Below are positions 37,966 to 46,477 of a stretch of DNA of 47,709 bases, one piece after another. Below the pieces are notes generated by a model. It saw only the letters and a list, made by a program, of their open reading frames with translations, was not told the DNA's origin and searched no databases. Origin of the DNA: Rhodospirillaceae bacterium (GTDB lineage: Bacteria > Pseudomonadota > Alphaproteobacteria > Rhodospirillales > Casp-alpha2); the NCBI GenBank assembly GCA_002696205.1, contig NZRL01000157.1, forward strand, positions 1-47,709. Reading direction: 5' to 3'. Made by a program: the position numbers and the translations under genes. Position 1 is the first letter of the stretch. Each line of letters begins with the position of its first letter.

Positions 37966-39186
37966 ATGCCCAAGCCTGTCCGTCCCGCAATCTTCGCCGC
38001 CGGCGTCCTGGCCGCGGCCTTGTCCTGCGTCCCGGCAATCGCCGGAGATGCCACGTTCGCGACCAAGGCCGACCTGGGCAAGGCGCTGTTCTTCGACACC
38101 AACCTGTCGACGAACCGGACCCAGGCCTGCGCGACCTGCCACGATCCAGCCCATGCCTTCACGGACCCGCGCCCGACGGCGGCCGGGCGCGCCGTCTCCA
38201 TGGGGGACGACGGAACCTCGCTGGGCGACCGCAACACACCGACCGCGGCCTATGCCCGGTTCTCGCCCAAGTTCCAGCGGCTCAAGGATGGGACCTATGT
38301 CGGCGGTCAGTTTCTCGACGGGCGCGAGCCGGACCTGGCCGGACAGGCGGGCGGCCCGCCGCTCAACCCGATCGAGATGGGCATGCCGGATAAGGAAAGC
38401 GTGGTCGCGCGGCTGTGGGAAAATCCCGATTACGTGACGGCCTTCGCCAAGCTGTTCGGCCCCGAAACGGCGGCGAAGCCGGAATCCGCCTATGCCGCCA
38501 TGACCCAAGCCATCGCGGCTTTCGAGGGGACGGACGAATTCGCGCCCTTCACCTCGAAGTACGACCGGTTTTTGGCCGGCGAGGCGAAGTTGACGGACAA
38601 GGAAGAATTGGGCCGCCTGCTGTTCTTTTCCCAGCAGTTCACCAACTGCAACCAATGTCATCAGCTTCATACCGTGCAGCCGGCGAAACACGAGACCTTC
38701 ACCAACTACCAGTATCACAACATCGGAATTCCGGTGAACGCGGCGGCGCGCCGGGCCAACGGGTCGAAGGCCGGGCATATCGACCGCGGGCTTCTGGACA
38801 ATCCGGCGGTGGACGATCCCGCCCAGGCGGGCAAGTTCAAGGTGCCGAGCCTGCGCAACGTCGCCGTCACCGCCCCCTATATGCACAACGGCGTTTTCAA
38901 GGACCTGCGGACGACGGTGGTGTTCTACAACAAGTACAACACCCGCGATCCGAAACGCCTGATCAACCCGGAAACCGGCGCGCCGTTCCGCGACCCGGAA
39001 GTGGCCGAGAACATCGCAACCAAGGAATTGACCCATGGCCCGGCACTGGACGACAAGCGGATCGACGCCCTGGTCGCCTTTTTGAAGACCCTGACCGACC
39101 GGCGGTACGAGCCCCTATTGGCCGAGATCGAGGCCGAGGAAAAAGCCGCCCGCCAGGCGGCACAAGCCGCGTCCGAAAAGAAATAG
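37966..39186 (+). CDS. Di-haem cytochrome c peroxidase/MauG family protein
   Basis: A 406-residue periplasmic protein with a Sec signal peptide (about residues 1-26, cleavage after AIAG) and two c-type haem motifs, CATCH near residue 51 and CNQCH near 225. Family marks are LGKALFFDTNLS, the segment TPTAAYARFSPKF, and VPSLRNVAVTAPYMHNGVF toward the end with a distal Met/His. The protein is longer than classical CcpA and nearer the MauG-like branch, whose members reduce peroxide or oxidise protein and metal substrates. A Fur box and two bacterioferritin genes nearby point to a role in low-iron or oxidative conditions. The last 25 residues are Ala/Glu-rich and probably disordered. Confidence 0.9.
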   Translation: MPKPVRPAIFAAGVLAAALSCVPAIAGDATFATKADLGKALFFDTNLSTNRTQACATCHDPAHAFTDPRPTAAGRAVSMGDDGTSLGDRNTPTAAYARFSPKFQRLKDGTYVGGQFLDGREPDLAGQAGGPPLNPIEMGMPDKESVVARLWENPDYVTAFAKLFGPETAAKPESAYAAMTQAIAAFEGTDEFAPFTSKYDRFLAGEAKLTDKEELGRLLFFSQQFTNCNQCHQLHTVQPAKHETFTNYQYHNIGIPVNAAARRANGSKAGHIDRGLLDNPAVDDPAQAGKFKVPSLRNVAVTAPYMHNGVFKDLRTTVVFYNKYNTRDPKRLINPETGAPFRDPEVAENIATKELTHGPALDDKRIDALVAFLKTLTDRRYEPLLAEIEAEEKAARQAAQAASEKK

Positions 39187-39197
39187 GCAAAGAAAAA

Positions 39198-39236
39198 GGC
39201 GCGTCCCGCCGGATGGCGGGAAACGCGCCCGATTTC
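39198..39236. terminator. Terminator between peroxidase and bacterioferritin genes
   Basis: GGCGCGT-CCCGCC pairs with GGCGGG-AA-ACGCGCC (39198-39210 with 39215-39229) around GGAT, with a two-base bulge. The A5 on the left gives CGCGCC followed by T5 on the minus strand, so it should end the bacterioferritin operon; GATTTCTT on the right gives weaker termination for the peroxidase gene. Confidence 0.8.
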
Positions 39237-39271
39237 TTCACCGGCCCCAAAGGGCCTCAAGGCAGCCCCGA

Positions 39272-39742
39272 TCAGGACATCTTGGACTGGATATAATTGT
39301 CCAGGCCCATTTTCTCGATCAGGCCCAGCTGCTTTTCGCACCAGTAAAGGTGGTCTTCCTCGGTGTCTTCCAGCAGGCCCAGCAGCATCTGACGGGTGAC
39401 GTAGTCGCCTTCCTTTTCGCAAAGGGCGATGACCTTGACCAATTCCTTCTGCACGAACATTTCGTAGGAAAGGTCGTTCTTGATCATCGACGTTACGTCC
39501 TTGCCGATTTTCAGCTTGGCGCGCGAGGCGACGTCAGGGAAGCCCTCGAGGAACAGGACACGCTCGATGATCTTCGCGGCATGATCCAGTTCTTCTTCCT
39601 GTTCGTGCTTCATCCGCTCGTAGAGTTCTTCCAAACCCCAATCCTGGTACATGCGCGAATGGATGAAGTACTGATCGGCGGCCGACATTTCGTGGGTCAA
39701 CAGGCCGTTCAGGGCAGTGATGACGGTCTTCTTGCCTTTCAT
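39272..39742 (-). CDS. bfr: Bacterioferritin subunit with ferroxidase centre, no haem Met
   Basis: A 156-residue bacterioferritin that oxidises and stores iron in a 24-subunit shell. The di-iron ligands are all present: E18, Y25, E51, H54, E94, E128 and H131 (EEDH). The haem ligand Met52 of standard bacterioferritin is replaced by Leu (EELDH), so this subunit should not provide haem binding. ATG 39742 is used; the frame continues upstream into the partner gene. It lies 13 bases after the partner, whose residues are lost in the opposite way, so the shell is probably made of both. Confidence 0.93.
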   Translation of the reverse strand: MKGKKTVITALNGLLTHEMSAADQYFIHSRMYQDWGLEELYERMKHEQEEELDHAAKIIERVLFLEGFPDVASRAKLKIGKDVTSMIKNDLSYEMFVQKELVKVIALCEKEGDYVTRQMLLGLLEDTEEDHLYWCEKQLGLIEKMGLDNYIQSKMS

Positions 39743-39755
39743 GACGGAAAGCTCC

Positions 39756-40226
39756 TTACGCTTGGGATTGGATGTAGTTGGGCAGGCCAATGTCCTTGAT
39801 CAGGCTGACCTGTGTTTCCAGCCAATCCAGGTATTCTTCTTCGTCCTCGAGAATATCGTCGAGAAGATCGCGCGACACGTAATCGCCCTTGGACTCGCAC
39901 AGCGCGATGGCCGTGCGCAGATCGGCGATGCACTGTTCTTCCAGCGCCATGTCGCAATTGATGATGTCGGGCGTGTCCTCGCCGATCCGAAGCTTGCCCA
40001 GGTCCTGCAGGTTGGGCAGCCCTTCGAGGAACAGAACGCGGGCGATCAGCTTGTCCGCCTGTTTCATATCCTTGATCGACTTCTTGTATTCGTGCTCGCC
40101 CAGGTCATCCATGCCCCAATCGTTGAAGATCCGGGAGTGCAGGAAGTACTGGTTGATGGCCGTGAGCTCGTTCTTGAGGATCAGATTAAGGGTTCTGACT
40201 ACCTCCCGATCACCTTTCATCGCCAT
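39756..40226 (-). CDS. bfr: Bacterioferritin subunit with haem Met, degenerate ferroxidase site
   Basis: A 156-residue bacterioferritin. The haem ligand is kept (M54, equivalent to Met52, in SIKDMKQAD), but the di-iron site is eroded: the E51 position is Asp, H54 is Gln (Q56) and H130 is Tyr (Y132), while E20, Y27 and E96 remain. It should supply haem for electron transfer during iron release, with its partner doing the oxidation. It is the first gene of the pair; a candidate weak Fur site lies about 100 bases upstream. Confidence 0.93.
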   Translation of the reverse strand: MAMKGDREVVRTLNLILKNELTAINQYFLHSRIFNDWGMDDLGEHEYKKSIKDMKQADKLIARVLFLEGLPNLQDLGKLRIGEDTPDIINCDMALEEQCIADLRTAIALCESKGDYVSRDLLDDILEDEEEYLDWLETQVSLIKDIGLPNYIQSQA

Positions 40227-40575
40227 TCTCCTTGATTCGGCCGAGGACCCCCATGTCCCCGATAAACAAACCTCTCATAATTCCAAAATATTGGCAAGGC
40301 CATTGATTTTATTAGATAATTTTGAAAGTCATTCGCATCCGCACCTAGACAGAAAACACGCTGCAAGCGGCTGAGATGCTTGGCCCACCGGGAATTCGCA
40401 AGCAGGACGGGCCGTTTAACAAAAGCCCTGATTTTCACAGCGGGTTTATGCAAAACTGCGAATGTGTGCGGACGAGGCGGCAGGGGAGCCGCCAACACTT
40501 TCTTCGACCTTTCTGCGCAATGACGATGCCGCTCCCGGCCGCGCCACGGGAGTTCGCGGACACGGGCTGGACCGA
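40227..40575. other. AT-rich intergenic region between bfr pair and kinase
   Basis: About 350 bases with no convincing gene, although the kinase frame is open from 40462. Positions 40260-40345 are markedly AT-rich. TGAAAGT-C-ATTCGCA (40323-40337) resembles a Fur-type 7-1-7 site at ten of fourteen positions. The minus-strand sequence TAATAA-AATC nearby could be part of the bfr promoter. None of this is firm. Confidence 0.35.
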
Positions 40576-42789
40576 ATGCTGAAATTCATCATCAGGAATC
40601 GCGCCTTCACGATCACCATCGCGGTGGCCGTGGCGCTGACCTGTGCCTTGCTTGCCGCCGTCTGGCATACCTCCGACAGGATCGAAGCGACGGAACAGGC
40701 CGCCTGGGTTGGACGGGCCAAGGCGGAAACGGCGCGGCTGACCGATCAGCTCATTTCCAACATCTATAAGACCGAGGTCAACCTGCGCGCCATTTCCGAA
40801 CGGTTCCGCGCGACGGGATCGGCCACGCCCGAGACCTTCGGCGCCCTGATCGCCGAGGCGAAGAAGTGGGACCCGGACGTCCGCTTTCTTGCCGTCGCCT
40901 TCGCCGAGCGGCTGACGTCCGATGAACGGGCCGCGGTTGAGGCCCAAGGCGGTGTCCTGACGACCCTGGGCAGCCCCAACCGGCGGGCGCCCGAAGCCGA
41001 TCGCAGTTATGCCGTGCGCGCCGTGGCGCCACCCAATCCGCTGATCCGCGTCGGCACCGATCTGGCGTCCCATCCGGCCTTTCTCGCGACCATCAAGACG
41101 GCGGAGCGGCTACCCGGCACGACGATCATCGGCCCGTCCTTTAACGGCACCGAAGGCGACCGGGAATTTCCCATCGCCGTTCTGAGCTCCCTGGGCGAGG
41201 CTCCCGGGGTCGTCGTCGCGACACTGAAGTTGGAGCCGTTCTTCGCCGCGACGACGCAGGGCCAGGCATCTTCGGGGATCGGGCTGCGGCTGATCGAATA
41301 CGACGCCCGGGCAGGCACCGATCCTTTACGGACCGCCGTGATCGGCGACATGGAAGCCCCCGAAGGCGTCCGCACGGAGGTTATCCGCATCAGCCGGGGC
41401 CTCGCCAGCTGGGCACTCTACTGGGATATTTCCGAGGAGTTCCAGGGCGGGCCGAACAAGAACATCGAATACATCACCCGCTACGGCGGCAGTATCCTGG
41501 CGGTTCTGTTGCCGGCCATTCTCGCCTACCTCGCGATCCAGAGCCTGCGCTTCAAAAGCCAGGTGCGGGAAAAGACGGCGGAATTGTCGCGCTCTGCCAT
41601 GATCATACAACTGACCATGGACACCATCGATCAAGGCTTCGCCGTGTGGAACGCCGACCACCGTCTGGTGGTCTGGAGCAAACGCTGCCTGGAATTCTGG
41701 TATCAACCGGGCCCCTGGCTGACGGCGGGCACGCATATGCGGGACATCTTCGTCCATCTCGCCAATCAGGGCGCTTTCGGCGAGGGCGACCCGGAAGACA
41801 TCGCCCAGGTCGAATTGGCGCGGGTCGTCGGCGCAGGCCCGCAATCCGAGGAACGGTTCACCATGACCGACGGGCGCCGGGTCCATGTTCGGCGGTTCCC
41901 CTTGGACCGGGGTGGCCATATCGCCGTCTATACGGACGTCACCGCGCAGGAAAAGGCGATAGAAGAAGTCTCGCACGCCCGCGACGAAATGGAGGACATG
42001 GTCCGTGATCGGACACGCGACCTGATCGTTGCGCGGGACAAGGCGGAACAGGCGAGCCACGCCAAGACCCGTCTCCTCGCCAACGTCAGTCACGAATTGC
42101 GCACGCCGCTGAATGCGATCATCGGCTTTTCCGAAATGATCGGCATGCGCAGCAACGACGACGCGGTGGCGGAATACGCCAAGAACATCAAACTCGCGGG
42201 CGAGGACCTGTTGTCCGTCGTCTGCGACCTGCTGGAAATCTCGCGCGTCGAATCCGGGGTCGCCGAACTGGACATCGAGGATGTGGATATCCGCGATGCC
42301 GTCGATGGCGTCTTCGTCCTGGTCAGCGGCGCCGCACGCGGGTCCGGACCGACCCTGGTCTCTTCCGTGGCCGAGAATCTGCCGCCGCTGCGGGCGGATC
42401 CGCTGCGCCTGAAACAGATCCTGCTCAACCTGATCGACAACGCGATCAAGTTCTCGGCCGAGGACAGCGTGACGGAGGTCTCCGCGTCCCTCGACCATGA
42501 CGGCGACATGATTATCCGGGTCCGGGATCGGGGGATCGGTATTCAGCCGGAAGACCTGCCGCGTATTCTCGAGCCCTTCGCCCAGGTCCAGGACATCATG
42601 AGCCGCACTCATGAAGGCATCGGGTTGGGCCTGCCCCTGGCGCGGTCGTTGACGGAGATGATGGAAGGCAAACTGTCGATCGCCAGCGTGCCCGGCGAGG
42701 GCACGACCGTGACCCTGGTCTTTCCCGCTACCCGGGTCGGCCGCCGCGCGGCACCGCCGCCGGCCGAAGCCGACCGCCCCGGCGCCTGA
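40576..42789 (+). CDS. Sensor histidine kinase with CHASE-like and PAS domains
   Basis: A 737-residue membrane kinase. TM1 is about residues 9-30, an extracytoplasmic CHASE-like domain follows (about 35-300; VRFLAVAFAERLTSDERAAVE and RVGTDLASHPAFLATIKTAE are typical), TM2 is near 320-340, then a PAS domain of the PAS_7 type (TMDTIDQGFAVWNADHRLVVW), a coiled coil and the kinase core. The H box is NVSHELRTPLNAIIGFSEM, the N box LLNLIDNAIKFS, and G boxes VRDRGIGIQ and GIGLGLPLA. No receiver domain or neighbouring regulator is seen, so it is an orphan. The start is uncertain: the frame opens at ATG 40462, but ATG 40576 places TM1 at the N-terminus. CHASE domains often sense small molecules such as cytokinin-like ligands; ligand unknown. 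Confidence 0.88.
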   Translation: MLKFIIRNRAFTITIAVAVALTCALLAAVWHTSDRIEATEQAAWVGRAKAETARLTDQLISNIYKTEVNLRAISERFRATGSATPETFGALIAEAKKWDPDVRFLAVAFAERLTSDERAAVEAQGGVLTTLGSPNRRAPEADRSYAVRAVAPPNPLIRVGTDLASHPAFLATIKTAERLPGTTIIGPSFNGTEGDREFPIAVLSSLGEAPGVVVATLKLEPFFAATTQGQASSGIGLRLIEYDARAGTDPLRTAVIGDMEAPEGVRTEVIRISRGLASWALYWDISEEFQGGPNKNIEYITRYGGSILAVLLPAILAYLAIQSLRFKSQVREKTAELSRSAMIIQLTMDTIDQGFAVWNADHRLVVWSKRCLEFWYQPGPWLTAGTHMRDIFVHLANQGAFGEGDPEDIAQVELARVVGAGPQSEERFTMTDGRRVHVRRFPLDRGGHIAVYTDVTAQEKAIEEVSHARDEMEDMVRDRTRDLIVARDKAEQASHAKTRLLANVSHELRTPLNAIIGFSEMIGMRSNDDAVAEYAKNIKLAGEDLLSVVCDLLEISRVESGVAELDIEDVDIRDAVDGVFVLVSGAARGSGPTLVSSVAENLPPLRADPLRLKQILLNLIDNAIKFSAEDSVTEVSASLDHDGDMIIRVRDRGIGIQPEDLPRILEPFAQVQDIMSRTHEGIGLGLPLARSLTEMMEGKLSIASVPGEGTTVTLVFPATRVGRRAAPPPAEADRPGA

Positions 42790-42813
42790 GGCCGAATTCA
42801 AACCCAATAGGCT

Positions 42814-44175
42814 TTATAGATACGGCCCCGGGACAATGGGGCTGCCGTCACGGAACCGGTCGGCGCGGAAGCGGCGAACGTCGTGGCCGGGATCGCGGCC
42901 CATGACCATATCTGCCATGACCCGGCCGATGGCCGGACCGATCCCGAACCCATGACCGGACAGACCCGTGCAGATGAACATGCCGGGCAGCGCCGGATCT
43001 TCGCCCAGGGTCGGCACCACGTCGGGGGTGACGTCGATCATCCCGGCCCAGGCTTCTGCCAGCTTCAATCCGGCCAGGGCCGGATAGCGTTCGCCGATGC
43101 GCCGTTCCAGGCGCCGGATTTCCGACGGATGGGCCGGCGGGTCGAGCACGCGCATGCGCTCGAAGGGGCTGACCTCGTCGGCGGTCCAGCGCGATGGCGT
43201 GCCCCAGGCACCGGGATATCCGCGGGGCGCGCCCAGGGTCAGGCGCATGTCGCGCCAGGACGCCCCCATGGCCTTTATGAACTTGGCAAAGTACTTGAAT
43301 GATTTAGGCGACAGATAATGCTCCGCCAGGGTGCCGGTGGCCAGGGTATAGCCGCCGTCGGCGCGCCGCCGGAGGCACAGCCCGACGTTGCGGATGTTCG
43401 GCACGTCGTCCCGGCCATCGAACAACGGCGGCGCAACGTCCGTCCGGGCGACCGTGCAGCGCACGGCGAGTTGCGGCAGGTCGACCCCCGCGTTATGGGC
43501 GAAATGGGTGGACCAGGCCCCCGCCGCCAGGACGACCGCGTTACAGGCGACCCGGCCTTTTTCCGTGACCACGCCGACGACCCGCCCGCCCTGCACATCG
43601 ACCGTGCGCACGGCGCAGTCCTCGGCGATCTTGGCGCCCAGGCGCCCGGCCGCGCGGGCCAGCGCGGGAACAGCGGCGAAGGGCTCGCCCCGGCCGTCCG
43701 ACGCGGTCAGCATGCCCCCGGCGAAGTCGCCCGGCAGGCCGGGGTAAAGGGATTTGATCTCGTCCGGCGTCAGCAGCCGCGTATCCAGCTGATGTTCCTT
43801 GGCCATTGCGAGCCAGTCTTCATACCCGGCCATTTGCTGCCGGCTGGTCGCCAGATACAGGCAGCCTTCCTGGGTGAAGGTCAAATCGGCCTCGCCCGTT
43901 TCCGCCGCCAGCCCGCGCCAGATACGGTTGGCCTCCATCATGATCGGGAGTTCGGCATAGTCCCGCCCCTGCTGGCGGATCCATCCCCAATTGCGCGACG
44001 ATTGTTCGCCGGCAACCCGGCCTTTCTCGCACAACAGGACCGATTGCCCGCGCTGGGCCAGGAAATAGGCCGTGGCCGTGCCGGCCACACCGGCGCCGAT
44101 GACGACAACGTCGACGGCGTCGGGGATGGGATCGGAAAACCGAACGGGCGTGTTATGTGTATTGATCGGCGGCAT
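42814..44175 (-). CDS. FAD-dependent oxidoreductase (DAO family)
   Basis: A 453-residue flavoprotein of the D-amino acid oxidase/sarcosine oxidase (DAO) family. The FAD motif VVVIGAGVAGTATAYFLAQRG is near residues 23-43, followed by SSRNWGWIRQQGRDYAELP, and the C-terminal FICTGLSGHGFGIGPAIGRVMADM supplies the second FAD contact. Such enzymes oxidise amino acids, N-methylated glycine derivatives or related amines. It is divergent from the GMC oxidoreductase gene with 192 bases between the starts, and the two may be co-regulated in amine or choline-like catabolism; that link is inference. Confidence 0.88.
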   Translation of the reverse strand: MPPINTHNTPVRFSDPIPDAVDVVVIGAGVAGTATAYFLAQRGQSVLLCEKGRVAGEQSSRNWGWIRQQGRDYAELPIMMEANRIWRGLAAETGEADLTFTQEGCLYLATSRQQMAGYEDWLAMAKEHQLDTRLLTPDEIKSLYPGLPGDFAGGMLTASDGRGEPFAAVPALARAAGRLGAKIAEDCAVRTVDVQGGRVVGVVTEKGRVACNAVVLAAGAWSTHFAHNAGVDLPQLAVRCTVARTDVAPPLFDGRDDVPNIRNVGLCLRRRADGGYTLATGTLAEHYLSPKSFKYFAKFIKAMGASWRDMRLTLGAPRGYPGAWGTPSRWTADEVSPFERMRVLDPPAHPSEIRRLERRIGERYPALAGLKLAEAWAGMIDVTPDVVPTLGEDPALPGMFICTGLSGHGFGIGPAIGRVMADMVMGRDPGHDVRRFRADRFRDGSPIVPGPYL

Positions 44176-44367
44176 CTTGATCGGCGGTATGGGCGCCCCA
44201 TAATCGGCGCCCCGCTGCGCCCTGAGGAATCGATCTTGCCACGGAAAAGCAGCACCGCCTATAGGGAGAATTGATCCTTGCCCAACGGTGGCCGGATGGG
44301 ATTACCTAGGCGTCAAACAGGCTATAAGCCGCTCATCCAAGTTGAAGAATTCCAAGTAGAAAATCAG

Positions 44368-46005
44368 ATGGAAACATACGACTACATCATCATCGGCGCC
44401 GGATCGGCGGGCTGCGTGCTGGCCAACCGGCTGACGGAAAACGGCAGGTACAGCGTCTGCGTGCTGGAAGCCGGGCCGCCCGACCGCCATCCCATGATCC
44501 ATATTCCGGCGGGCTTCATGAAGCTGCTGGATCACAAGACCCTGAACTGGCGCTACGCGACGGAGCCCACGGAATGGACCGCCGGGCGGGCCATTCCCGT
44601 GCCGCGCGGCAAGACGCTCGGCGGATCAAGTTCGATCAACGGCAACGTCTACAACCGGGGCAACCGGGAGGACTACAATTCCTGGGCGCAGTTGGGCAAC
44701 CGGGGGTGGGGCTATGCCGACGTGCTGCCCTATTTCAAACGGTCGGAAAAACGCATCGGCGACGGCGACGACAAATACCGTGGCCGGGGCGGCAGTCTCT
44801 GCGTGACGGACACGGACCTCTCGCACACGCTCTGCGAAGCCTTCATGTCGGGGGCCGAAAGCCTGGGTATTCCGCGCAACCCCGATTACAACGGCGAAAC
44901 CCAGGAAGGCGTCGCCTATACCCAACGTACCATCCACAACCGCCGCCGCATGAGCGCCGCCAAGGCCTTCCTGCATCCGGCGATGAAACGGCCCAATCTG
45001 CGGGTCGTCACCCATGCCTTCGCGACCAATCTGATCCTGGACGGCAAGCGGGTGACCGGCGTGCGCTACCTGAAAGGCGGGCGCGGCGGTGCGGCGCACG
45101 AGATTTCAGCGACCAAGGAAGTGATCCTGTCCGGCGGGGTCATCAATTCGCCGCAGTTGTTGCAGATTTCCGGGATCGGCGACCCGAGCCACCTGGCGGA
45201 CCTGGGTGTCGAGGTGCGGCACGCCCTGCCCGCCGTCGGCCAGAACCTGCGCGATCACTACGCCCCCCGGTTCACGGCGCGGGTCAAGAACACGGGCAGC
45301 ATCAACCAGCGGGCCCAGGGCCTGGGCTTGGTCCCCGAGGTCGCCAAATACCTGATGGGCAAGCCCAGCGTGCTGGGCCTGCAGGCCACCATGGTCTACG
45401 GCTTCTGGCATTCGAACCCGGCGATTTCGAACTCGGATTTGCAGCTGACCTTCATGCCCGCGAGCTACATCGCGGGGCGCCAGACGGTGCTGGACAAGTT
45501 TCCCGGCATGACCGTCGCCTCCTGGCAGCAGCGCCCGGAAAGCACCGGCTATGTCAAAGCCCTATCGACCGACCCCTTCGAAAAACCGGTCATCAATCCC
45601 CGCTATCTGGAACACGAAACGGACCGCCAGGTGCTGCTGGCCGGGATGAAGCTGGTCCGGCAAATCCTCCGCTCCGCCCCCATGGCGCCCTATTTCGCGG
45701 GCGAGGAATTCCCCGGCGAACAGGTCCAAAGCGACGCCGATTTGATGGAGGCCGCCAAGATCCGCGCGACCACGACCTTCCACCCCATGGGGACCTGCCG
45801 CATGGGCCCGGCGACGGACAAGTCGACCGTGGTCGACGATCAATTGCGGATGCACGGCATGGAAGGCCTGCGCGTCGTCGATGCCTCGATCATGCCCAAT
45901 ATGCCGTCGGCCAACCTGAACGCGGCCACCATCATGATCGCCGAGAAGGCATCCGACATGATCCTGGGCAAGACGCCGCCGGCGGCGGAAATCGTCGAGG
46001 GCTGA
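44368..46005 (+). CDS. GMC-family oxidoreductase (choline dehydrogenase-like)
   Basis: A 545-residue flavoprotein of the glucose-methanol-choline family. Marks are the FAD motif DYIIIGAGSAGCVLANRL, signature 1 (GGSSSINGNVYNRGN), signature 2 (SGGVINSPQLLQISGIG) and the C-terminal HPMGTCRMG with the active-site His, followed by VVDASIMPNMPSANLNAATI. It would oxidise an alcohol to an aldehyde or acid. The family includes BetA, but no betB or betI is adjacent, so the substrate is open. The frame starts at 44278, but METYDYII at ATG 44368 is where homology begins. Confidence 0.9.
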   Translation: METYDYIIIGAGSAGCVLANRLTENGRYSVCVLEAGPPDRHPMIHIPAGFMKLLDHKTLNWRYATEPTEWTAGRAIPVPRGKTLGGSSSINGNVYNRGNREDYNSWAQLGNRGWGYADVLPYFKRSEKRIGDGDDKYRGRGGSLCVTDTDLSHTLCEAFMSGAESLGIPRNPDYNGETQEGVAYTQRTIHNRRRMSAAKAFLHPAMKRPNLRVVTHAFATNLILDGKRVTGVRYLKGGRGGAAHEISATKEVILSGGVINSPQLLQISGIGDPSHLADLGVEVRHALPAVGQNLRDHYAPRFTARVKNTGSINQRAQGLGLVPEVAKYLMGKPSVLGLQATMVYGFWHSNPAISNSDLQLTFMPASYIAGRQTVLDKFPGMTVASWQQRPESTGYVKALSTDPFEKPVINPRYLEHETDRQVLLAGMKLVRQILRSAPMAPYFAGEEFPGEQVQSDADLMEAAKIRATTTFHPMGTCRMGPATDKSTVVDDQLRMHGMEGLRVVDASIMPNMPSANLNAATIMIAEKASDMILGKTPPAAEIVEG

Positions 46006-46051
46006 CGCGACCGACCGACACGGACGGCCCAGGACGAGGGAAGTAAACAGA

Positions 46052-46447
46052 CTACCCAGCCTGCTGTTCGCGGATCCAGCCCCTGGCCGCGCGCAGCGTC
46101 GGGAATATCCGAATGGCGTGCCCGGGCGGGCGCGGCCCGCCGTCGATAAAGGCCTGAAAGACGATCTGCATCTTGGTATTGGGCGAGACCAATGCCGTCA
46201 TCCGGGGGTTGGGACGATCGCCGAAAATTTCCCGGGACCGCGCGGCATGCCCGGCGCCGATGGCTTCGGTCAGCGCGAACAGGGCATCGCCGTCGATCCC
46301 TGAAAAATCGAAGACATGATAGGCGTGCCGTTCACGATCCGGATGCGCGGCGGTCGCTTCCGCGATCTCCACGAATTCGTAGGGCACGGCGAACCCGGTC
46401 AGGGATACAAGGAGACCGTCGCCTTCATCGATGATCGTGAACGGCAT
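46052..46447 (-). CDS. SpoIIAA/STAS-like small protein
   Basis: A 131-residue cytoplasmic protein that looks like the SpoIIAA-like/STAS fold: an opening beta strand (FTIIDEGDGLLVSLTG), a helix (YEFVEIAEATAAHP), a strand (YHVFDFSGID) and FPTLRAARGWI at the end, a common closing pattern of the group. Such proteins are small binding modules of unknown role. It lies 30 bases downstream of the nitroreductase gene on the same strand and may be co-transcribed with it. Confidence 0.65.
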   Translation of the reverse strand: MPFTIIDEGDGLLVSLTGFAVPYEFVEIAEATAAHPDRERHAYHVFDFSGIDGDALFALTEAIGAGHAARSREIFGDRPNPRMTALVSPNTKMQIVFQAFIDGGPRPPGHAIRIFPTLRAARGWIREQQAG

Positions 46448-46477
46448 CTATACCTGGCAACAACGCGCCGCAATCAT

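Noticed and set aside
41326-42807. A 493-codon minus-strand frame opposite the CHASE-like kinase
   Set aside because: It is the antisense of the kinase core (H, N and G boxes are all on the plus strand); its composition is typical of GC-rich shadows.
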